Shown here in pieces: positions 1-8,471 of a stretch of DNA of 64,000 bases (position 1 is the stretch's first letter; the number at the start of each line of letters is the position of its first letter). Made by a program: the position numbers and the translations under genes. The notes under the pieces are model-generated. The model ran no database searches, had not been told where the DNA came from, and saw only the letters and a program-made list of their open reading frames with translations. Origin of the DNA: Vibrio rotiferianus CAIM 577 = LMG 21460 (lineage in GTDB: Bacteria; Pseudomonadota; Gammaproteobacteria; Enterobacterales; Vibrionaceae); the NCBI RefSeq assembly GCF_002741985.1, contig NZ_APHW01000108.1:1-64000 (forward strand), given 5' to 3'.

Positions 1-236
1 AATCAAAGTTATTAGGCATGAGTAAACGAGGGAACAAACACCTTCGCGCTCTATTTATACATGGAGCGAGGTCCGTGCTATCTAGGATAGAAACAACAGG
101 AAAAGTGTTTGGAGATTGGTTAGTCAATTTACGAGCAACAAAGCCGTTTAATGTAGTGGTAGTCGCACTTGCCAATAAGCTAGCAAGAATAGCTTGGGCG
201 GTGTTGTTCCACCGCCAAGCTTTTAAGGCTATATAG
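1..236 (+). CDS. IS110-family transposase, C-terminal part (runs off left edge)
   Basis: The reading frame is open from the window edge (frame of base 3) to the stop at 236. Its residues KLLGMSKRGNKHLR, then IHGARSVL and ALANKLARIAWAV, match the C-terminal half (transposase_20 domain) of IS110/IS116/IS902 transposases, which carries the conserved Ser region. The DEDD N-terminal half must lie upstream of the window. IS110 elements lack long terminal inverted repeats, so the right end cannot be placed exactly; the non-coding 237 to about 480 is probably the IS right flank. Whether the element is intact cannot be judged from here. The family call is firm. Confidence 0.85.
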   Translation, partial: SKLLGMSKRGNKHLRALFIHGARSVLSRIETTGKVFGDWLVNLRATKPFNVVVVALANKLARIAWAVLFHRQAFKAI

Positions 237-497
237 CCATAACCAAGTTTGCAACGCCAATGAACGTGATGACAAAAACGGTCGATCGGCCAGATTAGTA
301 ACCTGATACAAAAAATAGCACCTAGTTGCTTTGGGGCTTTTAAGGATAATCTGGCGCGGATATCATCGTGGAGCGGGGAAGTTAATGTTCCCAACGTGGA
401 CTCAGAATACATTAGCGCAAACCAACTCCGTTATGACTAAATTGTAGTTGCAATAACGGGGCGGACCATACATTTTTGGTTCTCAGTCTCGAAGCAT

Positions 498-875
498 TTA
501 TTGTTCGCAGAAGCGACCTTCTTTCGGTGATTGTGTAATCGCATACTCACCATCAAGGTTGCGGTAAACAACCGTGTTCCAAACTGATCCGTCATTCAAT
601 TCAAACTCTATCGCGTAGTTCACACCACTCACAATTTGTGCATGAACGGACAAGATCTGTTTAAACGAAGCGAGAGTTTCCATTTTGTTTAGGACAAAGG
701 CCATTGCCTTTTGAGCGTCTGGGGTAGTATCGAATTCGTTCCACCCACCTGGCATATTTCCTTGTGTATTACATACATCTGCCGAGGTTGTTGGCTGTGT
801 CGCTTCATCTTGATTTTGCTGGCATCCGACAAGCAAAATCAAGATTGCGCAAGCTGACACTGTTTTTAATTTCAT
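498..875 (-). CDS. Cystatin-like lipoprotein (putative cysteine protease inhibitor)
   Basis: 125 residues. The N-terminus is a lipoprotein signal with lipobox LVGC (Cys18), so the mature protein should be membrane-anchored. The mature part carries two cystatin hallmarks: a Gly-Gly near residues 43-44 and QIVSG at 80-84, which fits the QxVxG first hairpin loop, followed by NYAIEFEL. In known cystatins these elements wedge into papain-like proteases. A Pro-Trp second hairpin is not obvious. The gene stands alone, divergent from the chitinase gene. Role inferred: inhibition of host, grazer or self cysteine proteases. The fold call is good, the function unproven. Confidence 0.75.
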   Translation of the reverse strand: MKLKTVSACAILILLVGCQQNQDEATQPTTSADVCNTQGNMPGGWNEFDTTPDAQKAMAFVLNKMETLASFKQILSVHAQIVSGVNYAIEFELNDGSVWNTVVYRNLDGEYAITQSPKEGRFCEQ

Positions 876-1250
876 AAAAATAACCTCTATCTATGTAAGC
901 CCGAATTATATAGGTTGGCGTTCTAACCCAATGTCTACGTTGTGCAAACTTTTTATATGAACAGGGTTAAATCCTTATTAAATCGTTGCGATCGAGCTCA
1001 AAAAAATAGATTTTCGTAAACTTTTTGCCTGATTTTGCTAGTAAATCACGCTTGAAAGCGAACGCTAATTTCCCATTCATTTCGCGTCGTGAATTAAGAT
1101 CACAATTATAAAATAGACATTAAAAACATAACTTTGCACGTGTATCTGTTTTCTCAATGCAGCCATATAATCCAATAAAAATTCATTAGGCACCAATAGA
1201 AAGTGCTGAATGATTGTTGTGATGAAGCAAAATGGATGAGAGGTAACACG
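876..1250. other. Divergent intergenic region, lipoprotein / chitinase
   Basis: 375 bases of AT-rich DNA between two divergent genes. It must hold both promoters. I see no convincing operator, RNA or additional gene; a 60-codon minus-strand open frame here has no credible start context. Confidence 0.5.
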
Positions 1251-2936
1251 ATGAAGCAAAAAGCGCTATATCTAGCAGTAGCATTGGGTTTAAGTGGTCT
1301 TTCAAACGTAGCATCCGCTAATGAGATGGTGAATCCAGATGGTGGTGTCGTAGTAGGTTATTGGCATAACTGGTGCGACGGGGCTGGTTACAAGGGCGGC
1401 AATGCACCGTGCGTGACGCTGGATGAAGTTAATCCTATGTACAATGTGGTTAACGTCTCCTTTATGAAAGTGTTCAATACCAGCGATGGCCGTATTCCAA
1501 CTTTTAAGCTCGATCCAAATATTGGCCTTTCAGAACAACAATTTATTGATCAAATTGGCGCACTAAACCAACAAGGACGTGCCGTTCTTATTGCGCTTGG
1601 TGGTGCGGACGCACACGTTGAGCTGAAAACTGGCGATGAGCAAGCATTCGCACAAGAGATCATTCGCCTGACTGATAAGTTCGGCTTTGATGGTCTGGAC
1701 ATCGATTTAGAGCAATCTGCAGTAACCGCGTCAGACAACCAAACAGTCATCCCAGCTGCACTTCGCCTTGTAAAAGAACACTACCAACAGCAGGGTAAAA
1801 ACTTCCTAATTACGATGGCGCCTGAGTTTCCATACTTAACAGAAGGTGGCAAATACGTTCCTTATATTACAGGATTAGAAGGGTACTACGATTGGATCAA
1901 CCCTCAATTTTACAACCAAGGTGGTGATGGTATTTGGGTTGAAGGTGTGGGTTGGATTGCACAAAACAATGATGCGCTAAAACAAGAATTCATTTACTAC
2001 ATTTCAGACTCTCTATCGAACGGTACACGTGGTTTCCATAAAATTCAGCATGACAAATTGGTGTTTGGTATTCCATCTAACATTGATGCAGCCGCAACGG
2101 GCTTTGTGCAAGACCCTCAAGATCTTTACGATGCGTTTGACCAACTTAAAGCGCAAGGGCAGGCACTTCGTGGCGTAATGACATGGTCGGTGAACTGGGA
2201 TATGGGCACAGACAAGAATGGTCAGGCGTACGGTGAAAAGTTTGTGAAGGATTACGGTCCGTTTATCCATGGTCAGACTCCACCGCCACCTAGTGAAGGC
2301 GAACCGGTGTTCAGCGGTATCAGTGATGTTCGAGTGCATCACGGTAGTTCATTTGATCCGTATGCAGGTGTTACCGCATCTGATAAAGAAGATGGAGACC
2401 TAACTAACAGCATTACTGTCGAAGGTTCAGTCGATGTGAACACCGTTGGCACTTATGTTTTGGTTTACAGTGTAAAAGACAGCGACAACAATGAAACCAA
2501 GCAAAGCAGAACGGTTGTTGTTTACAGCCTTGTGCCTGAGTTTGAAGGTGTCACGGATACAACTATCCAGCTTGGTGATGCCTTTGACCCAATGGCAGGC
2601 GTAAAAGCGACGGATGCAGAAGACGGTGATTTGACTGATCAAGTGCGTGTAGAGGGCAGCGTAGGTGTGAACGTACTAGGTGTCTACGACTTGGTTTACC
2701 GCGTAACGGACAGTGCTAATCAAACTACGACTACGCAACGCTCTGTGATTGTTTCTGATGGCAGCAGTTACCCTCCGTATGAATCTGGAAAAACGTATGA
2801 AGCAGGTGACATTGTCACAGGTTCAGATGGCAACTTGTATCAATGTAAACCATGGCCATACACGGGCTGGTGTTCAAACCCTTCTTATGCGCCAGGTGAA
2901 ACCGTTTATTGGTCAGACGCGTGGGATAAGTTGTAA
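1251..2936 (+). CDS. Secreted GH18 chitinase with Ig-like and chitin-binding domains
   Basis: 561 residues from ATG 1251, chosen over an in-frame ATG at 1203 because it begins a clean Sec signal peptide (MKQKALYLAVALGLSG, cleavage near VASA/NE). The catalytic GH18 domain spans about residues 25-345 and contains DGLDIDLEQ, the DxxDxDxE motif; the acid/base Glu is about residue 154. A proline-rich linker (PPPPS) leads to two DUF5011-type Ig-like repeats, each with an EDGDLT core, and a C-terminal CBM5/12 module (YPPYESGKTYEAGDIV to SDAWDKL). It should cleave chitin outside the cell, consistent with marine Vibrio chitin use. Confidence 0.95.
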   Translation: MKQKALYLAVALGLSGLSNVASANEMVNPDGGVVVGYWHNWCDGAGYKGGNAPCVTLDEVNPMYNVVNVSFMKVFNTSDGRIPTFKLDPNIGLSEQQFIDQIGALNQQGRAVLIALGGADAHVELKTGDEQAFAQEIIRLTDKFGFDGLDIDLEQSAVTASDNQTVIPAALRLVKEHYQQQGKNFLITMAPEFPYLTEGGKYVPYITGLEGYYDWINPQFYNQGGDGIWVEGVGWIAQNNDALKQEFIYYISDSLSNGTRGFHKIQHDKLVFGIPSNIDAAATGFVQDPQDLYDAFDQLKAQGQALRGVMTWSVNWDMGTDKNGQAYGEKFVKDYGPFIHGQTPPPPSEGEPVFSGISDVRVHHGSSFDPYAGVTASDKEDGDLTNSITVEGSVDVNTVGTYVLVYSVKDSDNNETKQSRTVVVYSLVPEFEGVTDTTIQLGDAFDPMAGVKATDAEDGDLTDQVRVEGSVGVNVLGVYDLVYRVTDSANQTTTTQRSVIVSDGSSYPPYESGKTYEAGDIVTGSDGNLYQCKPWPYTGWCSNPSYAPGETVYWSDAWDKL

Positions 2937-2957
2937 TTAGTCCATTAGTTGTTGCAC

Positions 2958-2982
2958 GCCTCCTTAACGGGAGGCTTTTTTA
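2958..2982 (+). terminator. Rho-independent terminator after chitinase
   Basis: GCCTCC stem, TTAAC loop, GGGAGGC, then a T run, 20 bases past the chitinase stop. Confidence 0.85.
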
Positions 2983-3125
2983 TGCGCGTTACTTCACATC
3001 CTATTGAACCTACACTAGAACTTTAAAGCGTAATCATTAGTATTCCGCCTCCGCATTTTCCCGACTTACCTATAGTTGGAGTGCGTCGCTCTTTGTCAAT
3101 TTGGTACGGTCACCTAGGAGGATTA

Positions 3126-3668
3126 ATGAAAAGGATCAATGTAGTAGGCAGCAGCGGAAGCGGTAAATCGACGTTTTCAAAGCAGCTCGCAATGAAATTA
3201 GGTGTCACGTACATAGAAATGGACAGGTTGTTCTGGCTTCCCGATTGGAAAGAACTCGATGATGAGACGTTCTTCTATAAAGTCGTGGACGTCACTCAAC
3301 AAGACGCTTGGGTACTCGACGGGAACTACAGCAGAACACAACCATACAAATGGCAAAGGGTCGATACCATCATCTGGCTCGATTATTCACGTTCTATCAC
3401 CACTTATCGCTCCGTCACTCGTGCTATCAAAAGGGCTTGGACTCAAGAAGAGTTCTGGGAAGGAACTGGAAATAGAGAAAGTTTTAGAAAAGCGTTTTTG
3501 AGTAAGGATTCGATTATTTGGTGGTCGGTTAAGAATTACCAAAAGAATCGGAAGCGTTATTTAAAACTGAAGGAGGACTTAAAAGGTTCGCCTATCGAGT
3601 TCATCCACATCACTTCGCCCAAAATGGCAGAAGATTTTTTGCGCTCTCATGATTTTATAAATAGATAA
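3126..3668 (+). CDS. Small P-loop kinase (adenylate kinase-like, topology-modulation/FlaR family)
   Basis: 180 residues from ATG 3126, which has a strong Shine-Dalgarno (AGGAGG) 6 bases upstream; an earlier in-frame start lacks one. Walker A is GSSGSGKST (residues 8-16), followed by a short nucleoside-kinase core with DRLFWLPDWKE and WVLDGNYSRT, typical of the adenylate kinase-related proteins often named topology modulation protein. The substrate is unknown. Stand-alone gene between the chitinase and a small membrane protein. Fold assignment firm, function open. Confidence 0.8.
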   Translation: MKRINVVGSSGSGKSTFSKQLAMKLGVTYIEMDRLFWLPDWKELDDETFFYKVVDVTQQDAWVLDGNYSRTQPYKWQRVDTIIWLDYSRSITTYRSVTRAIKRAWTQEEFWEGTGNRESFRKAFLSKDSIIWWSVKNYQKNRKRYLKLKEDLKGSPIEFIHITSPKMAEDFLRSHDFINR

Positions 3669-3786
3669 CTAACTTATTTAATTGACTTTTCGGTCACAGC
3701 TCGCAGCTTTGTGAATTTATAAAACCAATCATCATTCAAATGATGAATACTATCATGGTTACCGTCGTATTCATTGTGGAGGTACT

Positions 3787-4032
3787 ATGATCGGTCACGA
3801 AGAAATGGCAATATCGAGCTATCTTGGTTGGTTACTCGCTGTTTTATTGGTTTACCCCTTTGCTTATGTTGGTATTCACATCGGTATATTCGACATAAAA
3901 GTCCGTACCAAAGTTAGCCGCTATTTCAATCGCACTGTATTAGTCCTGATTGCATTTCTGCTGATTATGCATATGCAAACGGAAGTGATTTATGGCAAGT
4001 ATTTTCTCGATCTTTGGGAAGCGCAACAATAA
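3787..4032 (+). CDS. Small two-TM membrane protein, unknown function
   Basis: 81 residues with two hydrophobic stretches (about residues 12-35 and 47-66) separated by a short basic loop KVRTKVSRYFNR. A GGAGG Shine-Dalgarno lies just before the ATG. No family recognised. It precedes a plus-strand gene run but is separated from it by about 70 bases. Confidence 0.65.
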   Translation: MIGHEEMAISSYLGWLLAVLLVYPFAYVGIHIGIFDIKVRTKVSRYFNRTVLVLIAFLLIMHMQTEVIYGKYFLDLWEAQQ

Positions 4033-4102
4033 CTTTGATCGCATTAATTCATATCTCCTTGTGCTAAGTTGTCGAAAGTGAACTAAACATCGATAACTTA
4101 GC

Positions 4103-4756
4103 ATGAAGCCATACGACCTTTATTTTCTGCATACATCACCCGTACACATTCAACCTTTCTCCGAACTGATGACAGAGCTCGCACCTGATTTAAAAGTCGC
4201 ACACTCTGCAGATGCTGACTTACTGGATAGGTTGGTTGCTGGCGAGGACGAATCTAAGGTAAAACAAGCTGTGCAAGACAAAGTACGTGAGCTTTCTGGG
4301 CATGCAAATTTGGTGGTTTGTACCTGTTCCTCGATTGGTCGCTTTGCTGAATTGCTTACAGAGCAGGGTATCAATGTTCAGCGTATCGACCGCGCAATGG
4401 GTGACCAAGCCGTAACTCATGAGCGAGTGTTGTTACTTGCGGCATTATCGACAACGATTGAGCCGAGCTTGGCGTTACTTGAGACAAGTGAGGGCAATTG
4501 TATTCTTCAGTTAGATACGTTTGTGGTTGAAGGTGCTTGGGAGCGTTTTCTCGACCAAGATAACCAAGGTTATTACGACAAGATCAAAGCGGTAATAGAG
4601 CAAAAGGCTCGTGATTATGACGTAATCGTATTGGCACAAGCTTCGATGTCAGGTGCGGCATCATTAGTTGATGTCGATATACCAGTATTAAGCAGCCCAC
4701 GTTTAGGCGTAAAAAGGGCGATTGAAACCTTAAGGACATTCCATGCAAATATCTAG
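4103..4756 (+). CDS. Asp/Glu/hydantoin racemase-like protein
   Basis: 217 residues. The layout resembles the Asp/Glu racemase superfamily: an N-terminal LYFLHTSP strand, then VVCTCSSIGRFAE at the position of the first catalytic Cys, and VIVLAQASMSGA at the position of the second. The second Cys is absent (AQASMS), so a classical two-Cys racemase mechanism is unlikely. The stop overlaps the start of the next gene by 14 bases, which suggests translational coupling. Substrate unknown. Confidence 0.65.
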   Translation: MKPYDLYFLHTSPVHIQPFSELMTELAPDLKVAHSADADLLDRLVAGEDESKVKQAVQDKVRELSGHANLVVCTCSSIGRFAELLTEQGINVQRIDRAMGDQAVTHERVLLLAALSTTIEPSLALLETSEGNCILQLDTFVVEGAWERFLDQDNQGYYDKIKAVIEQKARDYDVIVLAQASMSGAASLVDVDIPVLSSPRLGVKRAIETLRTFHANI

Positions 4757-5171
4757 TTGGATTCAGCTTTGCTTACGTGAGCTTGAAGGTACGCCCATAA
4801 AAGAACATTCCGATATCGACGCGTCTTTTGCGGAGTCTGAACGTTTCTCAAAATGGAAGGCAAGCAAAAGAGAAGTACGCTTGGAAGAAGTCAGTGATCG
4901 TTGCTGGATCAAGAGCTGCACAGGTGGCTACATCACAGAGGTGCACTTACATGCGGATGGTTCACTCGATGAATACACCTTGTTTGGACGCCTTCATACC
5001 AAAGGGCATTGGGAGCTAGAGGCTGGCGTACTTCATATCACGATCTACAAAGGTGAAAACACTTATGAACTTTCTGTTGTAGGAAACCGTGAACCTTCCA
5101 TCCACTCTGCGATTGAATACAAAAATGGAGAAGTGCACTCCTATCTAAAACTGACTCCAATTTCTCAATAG
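4743..5171 (+). CDS. Conserved hypothetical protein, coupled to racemase-like gene
   Basis: 142 residues, soluble, no signal peptide. Its start overlaps the end of the racemase-like gene by 14 bases and its stop is 27 bases before the phosphatase start, so the three genes probably form one transcript. The C-terminal half (HADGSLDEYTLFGR, GHWELEAGVLHITIY) reads like a small beta-barrel such as the lipocalin-like descriptions of bacterial DUFs. I do not recognise the family and assign no function. Confidence 0.65.
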   Translation: MQISSWIQLCLRELEGTPIKEHSDIDASFAESERFSKWKASKREVRLEEVSDRCWIKSCTGGYITEVHLHADGSLDEYTLFGRLHTKGHWELEAGVLHITIYKGENTYELSVVGNREPSIHSAIEYKNGEVHSYLKLTPISQ

Positions 5172-5198
5172 CAATTTAACAAGGACGAGTACCACAAT

Positions 5199-5726
5199 AT
5201 GGATATTGTATTTGTAAGGCATGGCGTGCCAGATTTTACGTTAGCGGATGAGCGGCAGATGACTCAACTTGAGAAGGATTATGCGCCGCTTTGCCGAGAA
5301 CATTTGCCTGCGTTGCAGGAGAAACTCAACCATGCAGTATTTGACGATGCCGATATCATCATCAGCTCACCTTATACGCGTACTCTTCAAACTGCAGAAA
5401 TTCTCAATCGTCATCGCGCTTTGCCTTTGTTTGTTGAGCATGACTTGAGAGAGTGGCGTGCTGACAAAGAAGGTGGCTACATTACCTTGAATGAGAGAGA
5501 CCGACGTTGGCACGAATATCGAGAGCTTTTAAAAGTAGGTATTTCAATGACTGACCCCCGCTATGAACATGTTGACGAGCTAAAAACACGAGCGGAGTTA
5601 GTACTGGAGCGTTACCGTCAATATCGAAAGGTTGTTGTCGTGAGCCACTTTAATGTGTTTGAAGCACTGCAAGGTTTCCAAGAGGTAGGACTGTCCTGTG
5701 GAGAATTTAGGTACATTCGTTTTTGA
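5199..5726 (+). CDS. Histidine phosphatase family protein (phosphoglycerate mutase-like)
   Basis: 175 residues. It begins MDIVFVRHGVPDF, the RHG signature with the phospho-accepting His, has SSPYTRTLQTAEIL in the middle and SHFNVFEAL near the end carrying the second catalytic His. This is the branch-1 histidine phosphatase layout. The AAGGA Shine-Dalgarno sits 13 bases before the ATG. Probably the last gene of the racemase-like/unknown/phosphatase run. Substrate not predictable from sequence. Confidence 0.85.
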   Translation: MDIVFVRHGVPDFTLADERQMTQLEKDYAPLCREHLPALQEKLNHAVFDDADIIISSPYTRTLQTAEILNRHRALPLFVEHDLREWRADKEGGYITLNERDRRWHEYRELLKVGISMTDPRYEHVDELKTRAELVLERYRQYRKVVVVSHFNVFEALQGFQEVGLSCGEFRYIRF

Positions 5727-5782
5727 TCGATTTCTTATCTTCTATAGTAAAATCAGACACTAAATTAATTTCAGGTTGCTGT

Positions 5783-6304
5783 ATGAAATCTCTTAAAACA
5801 CTTTTACTTTTGTCCCTTGCAACGTTGTTTGGCTGTACGTCTAAACCGGACGGCGTGGAGCCGGTCAACAACTTTGAACTTCAACCATATCTAGGCAAGT
5901 GGTATGAAATTGCGCGTCTTGATCATTCCTTTGAGCGTGGTTTATCGAATGTGACGGCTGAATACGAGTTACGTGAGGATGGTGGCGTAACGGTTATCAA
6001 CCGAGGCTATTCAGAAGAAGATAAAGAATGGACGCAAGCTGACGGCAAAGCGTATTTCGTTGATGATGAAAATACAGGGCATTTAAAAGTGTCTTTCTTC
6101 GGTCCGTTTTATTCGTCTTACATCGTATTTGAGCTAGGCGAGAACTACGACTACGCCTTTATCTCTGGTTTCAATCACGACTATCTATGGCTGCTGTCAC
6201 GCACACCAACCGTCGATAAAGCAACGATCGAGCGCTTCAAACAAGTAGCTAAAGATAAAGGCTTCGCGTTGGACGAATTAATTCTCGTAGACCAAACCAA
6301 ATAA
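5783..6304 (+). CDS. blc: Outer-membrane lipocalin (Blc family)
   Basis: 173 residues from ATG 5783; an upstream in-frame start overlaps the phosphatase gene and lacks a signal. The N-terminus MKSLKTLLLLSLATLFGC is a lipoprotein signal with lipobox LFGC. The mature part has the lipocalin GKWYEIARLDHSFERG motif, followed by the eight-strand pattern and a terminal SRTPTVDKATIERF segment, as in E. coli Blc, which binds lysophospholipids in the outer membrane. Length fits the family. Confidence 0.9.
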   Translation: MKSLKTLLLLSLATLFGCTSKPDGVEPVNNFELQPYLGKWYEIARLDHSFERGLSNVTAEYELREDGGVTVINRGYSEEDKEWTQADGKAYFVDDENTGHLKVSFFGPFYSSYIVFELGENYDYAFISGFNHDYLWLLSRTPTVDKATIERFKQVAKDKGFALDELILVDQTK

Positions 6305-6321
6305 AACACGACGTAATCGGC

Positions 6322-7152
6322 CTATAGCGACGATCTGTGTTTCATAAAATTCAGTGGTGTCTGTCCGGTTTGTTTCTTAAAGAACGCAATAAATGCGCTG
6401 TCTGATGAGAACTCCAAACAATGGGCAACATCACTGACTTGTCTTTCTTCACATAAGAGTTCAATAGCTTTAAGCAGTCGCCATTGTTGACGCCAATCTT
6501 GATAAGACATCCCAGTCTCAGCCTTGAATAGGCGCGTGATGGTTTTGCTGCTCGCGCCAACGGTTTGGGACAGTTGGTTTAACTCAGGTGCTATAAAATC
6601 ACACTTGGTCATCGCCTTGCGAAATCGAGTTAAACGTCGATCAGAGGGCAAGGGTAAAGAGAACTCAAATTGCTTCGCTTGGTAAAACTCTTCCCAAAAC
6701 AAAGTGCTCGTAGCCTGAGTTTTTGTTTCTTCAATATCCCATTCCCATAATGCCATTTTGTCGATCAGTGCTTTTAAAAGATCGTTCACTTCAATCATCA
6801 CGATATCATCTGGGCAGGTGTGTTTACTGCAATCGAAATAGAGCGAACGGTACGCAACAACGTTAGTCATGACAGCTCTGTGAGAAGTATGCGGCGGAAT
6901 CCACACCGCTTTGGTTGGAGGTAACGTACAAATGGAGTTGTCGAGTTCGAACGTCATGCAGCCTTGTGGCGCATAGAGCAGTTGTCCTTTCTGGTGTTCG
7001 TGCATTCCCGAATCATGTTTGCCAACATCCGCTGCAATGCCAACCACACTCGCGGCAATAGCGTCCGCATCAAATCGAGTATTATCTTCAATAATTGCCA
7101 TTTGTCCGATTCTTGATGTTTTTGGTTTTAATGTTGTTAATGGGTAAAGCAT
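6322..7152 (-). CDS. AraC-family regulator with cupin sensor domain
   Basis: 276 residues from ATG 7152, which has a GAAGG Shine-Dalgarno; a longer GTG start at 7194 is possible. The N-terminal cupin contains HEHQKGQLLYAPQGC and WIPPHTSHRA. The C-terminal two-helix-turn-helix unit runs over about the last 100 residues (VGASSKTITRLFKAETGMSY, then SSDSAFIAFFKKQTG). It lies head to head with the MFS pump gene, so it probably controls that pump. Effector unknown. Confidence 0.85.
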   Translation of the reverse strand: MLYPLTTLKPKTSRIGQMAIIEDNTRFDADAIAASVVGIAADVGKHDSGMHEHQKGQLLYAPQGCMTFELDNSICTLPPTKAVWIPPHTSHRAVMTNVVAYRSLYFDCSKHTCPDDIVMIEVNDLLKALIDKMALWEWDIEETKTQATSTLFWEEFYQAKQFEFSLPLPSDRRLTRFRKAMTKCDFIAPELNQLSQTVGASSKTITRLFKAETGMSYQDWRQQWRLLKAIELLCEERQVSDVAHCLEFSSDSAFIAFFKKQTGQTPLNFMKHRSSL

Positions 7153-7237
7153 AACGCCTTCTATACTGCACGCCAAGTTAAGTTCGTTACCCACTTAAGC
7201 CACGAAATATCGGCACGGGTGGGACAGAGAGGTAAAA

Positions 7238-8359
7238 ATGAAAACGAAACCTTCTATTGGATTGATGGTGGTGATGCTGATGTTTCCGCAAATTGTGGAG
7301 ACTATATACAGTCCAGCGCTTGGCAACATTGCTCAGTCGTTTGCTGTGACGTATTCCCAAGCGGCGCAAACCCTATCCATCTATTTTTCTGCGTTTGCTA
7401 TTGGCGTGGTGATTTGGGGAATCTTGGCAGATAAGTGGGGAAGGCGCCCAACCATGTTGGCGGGGTTGTTGGTTTACGGTGTATCTGCTTTGGTCGCTAT
7501 GCAAACAGAAAGCTTTGATGTGATGATGCTAGCACGAGCGTGCAGTGCTTTTGGTATTGCGGTTGGATCAGTCGTGACACAAACCATGTTAAGAGACAGT
7601 TTTTCTGGTGATGAGCTAGGCAGAGTATTCAGCGTAATGGGTGTGGGGATTTCTATTAGCCCTGTGGTTGGCATGCTGATCGGCGGTCAGTTAACAGCAC
7701 TCGGTGGCTATGAACTTGTCTTCTTTGCTTTGTTTATCATGGCGCTTGTACTGCTGTGCTACAACGCGGCAAAGCTGCCTGAAACACAAACTCAGAAGCA
7801 GCCATTAGAGATCGGTTCTTTGCTAGGACGAATGTTGAAAGACGCTCAAATCTGGCAATCTGCACTGTTGGTTGCACTATATAACATTGCTTTGTTCGCA
7901 TACTACCAACTGGGCGCATTCACCTTTGAACAACTAGGACTAAATTCGGAGCAGTTCGGATACAGTGGTGTGATATTGGGCATTGGCACGTTAATCGGCA
8001 GTTTGATGAACAAATCATTGTTAGCAAAAGGTCGCTCTCAAACGAATCTACTTTGGATTGCATCAACACTCTTGGCTATCGGTGGCTTTGGTGTGTTTAT
8101 GCTTCAAGACTCGGTTTGGTTCTTAGCGCCAATGCTGTTCGTGGTTATATCATTTGGTATAGCCATTCCAAATGTGCTGAGTTCTGCTCTAGTGGATTAC
8201 AAGCAACAAGCAGGTAGTGCCGGGGCAGTGTTAGGATTAATGTACTACTTGATGATTGGTTCGGGTCTAGGTTTGGCTGGAATGATTCAAAACCTTGGAT
8301 TTGTTCTTATGTCGTGTGCAGCTTTGGTTTTACTGGTGACATTGTCACACAAAGCTTAG
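7238..8359 (+). CDS. MFS drug/metabolite efflux transporter (Bcr/CflA-like)
   Basis: 373 residues with about 12 hydrophobic segments. The loop after helix 2 reads GILADKWGRRPTML, the DHA1 signature motif, and the helix 5 region has GVGISISPVVGMLIGG, the antiporter motif C pattern. Good GAGAGG Shine-Dalgarno. Divergent from an AraC regulator with an 85-base gap, a common regulator/pump layout. Slightly shorter than the usual 400 residues, but no break is visible. Substrate unknown. Confidence 0.85.
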   Translation: MKTKPSIGLMVVMLMFPQIVETIYSPALGNIAQSFAVTYSQAAQTLSIYFSAFAIGVVIWGILADKWGRRPTMLAGLLVYGVSALVAMQTESFDVMMLARACSAFGIAVGSVVTQTMLRDSFSGDELGRVFSVMGVGISISPVVGMLIGGQLTALGGYELVFFALFIMALVLLCYNAAKLPETQTQKQPLEIGSLLGRMLKDAQIWQSALLVALYNIALFAYYQLGAFTFEQLGLNSEQFGYSGVILGIGTLIGSLMNKSLLAKGRSQTNLLWIASTLLAIGGFGVFMLQDSVWFLAPMLFVVISFGIAIPNVLSSALVDYKQQAGSAGAVLGLMYYLMIGSGLGLAGMIQNLGFVLMSCAALVLLVTLSHKA

Positions 8360-8390
8360 CTGAAGCATGTTGAAGAGAGCAACAAAGAAA

Positions 8391-8413
8391 AGCCCTGCAA
8401 GTTATGCAGGGCT
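8391..8413 (-). terminator. Terminator of aspartoacylase-like gene
   Basis: AGCCCTGCA / TGCAGGGCT stem with a U-rich tract on the minus-strand transcript side (TTTTCTTTG). It sits 60 bases beyond the minus-strand gene stop and may also serve the convergent MFS gene. Confidence 0.7.
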
Positions 8414-8471
8414 TCGTGTTATTGGTTTGAGCCTAACAATCTGAAATTACAAGCTATTAAATTCAAAGGTG

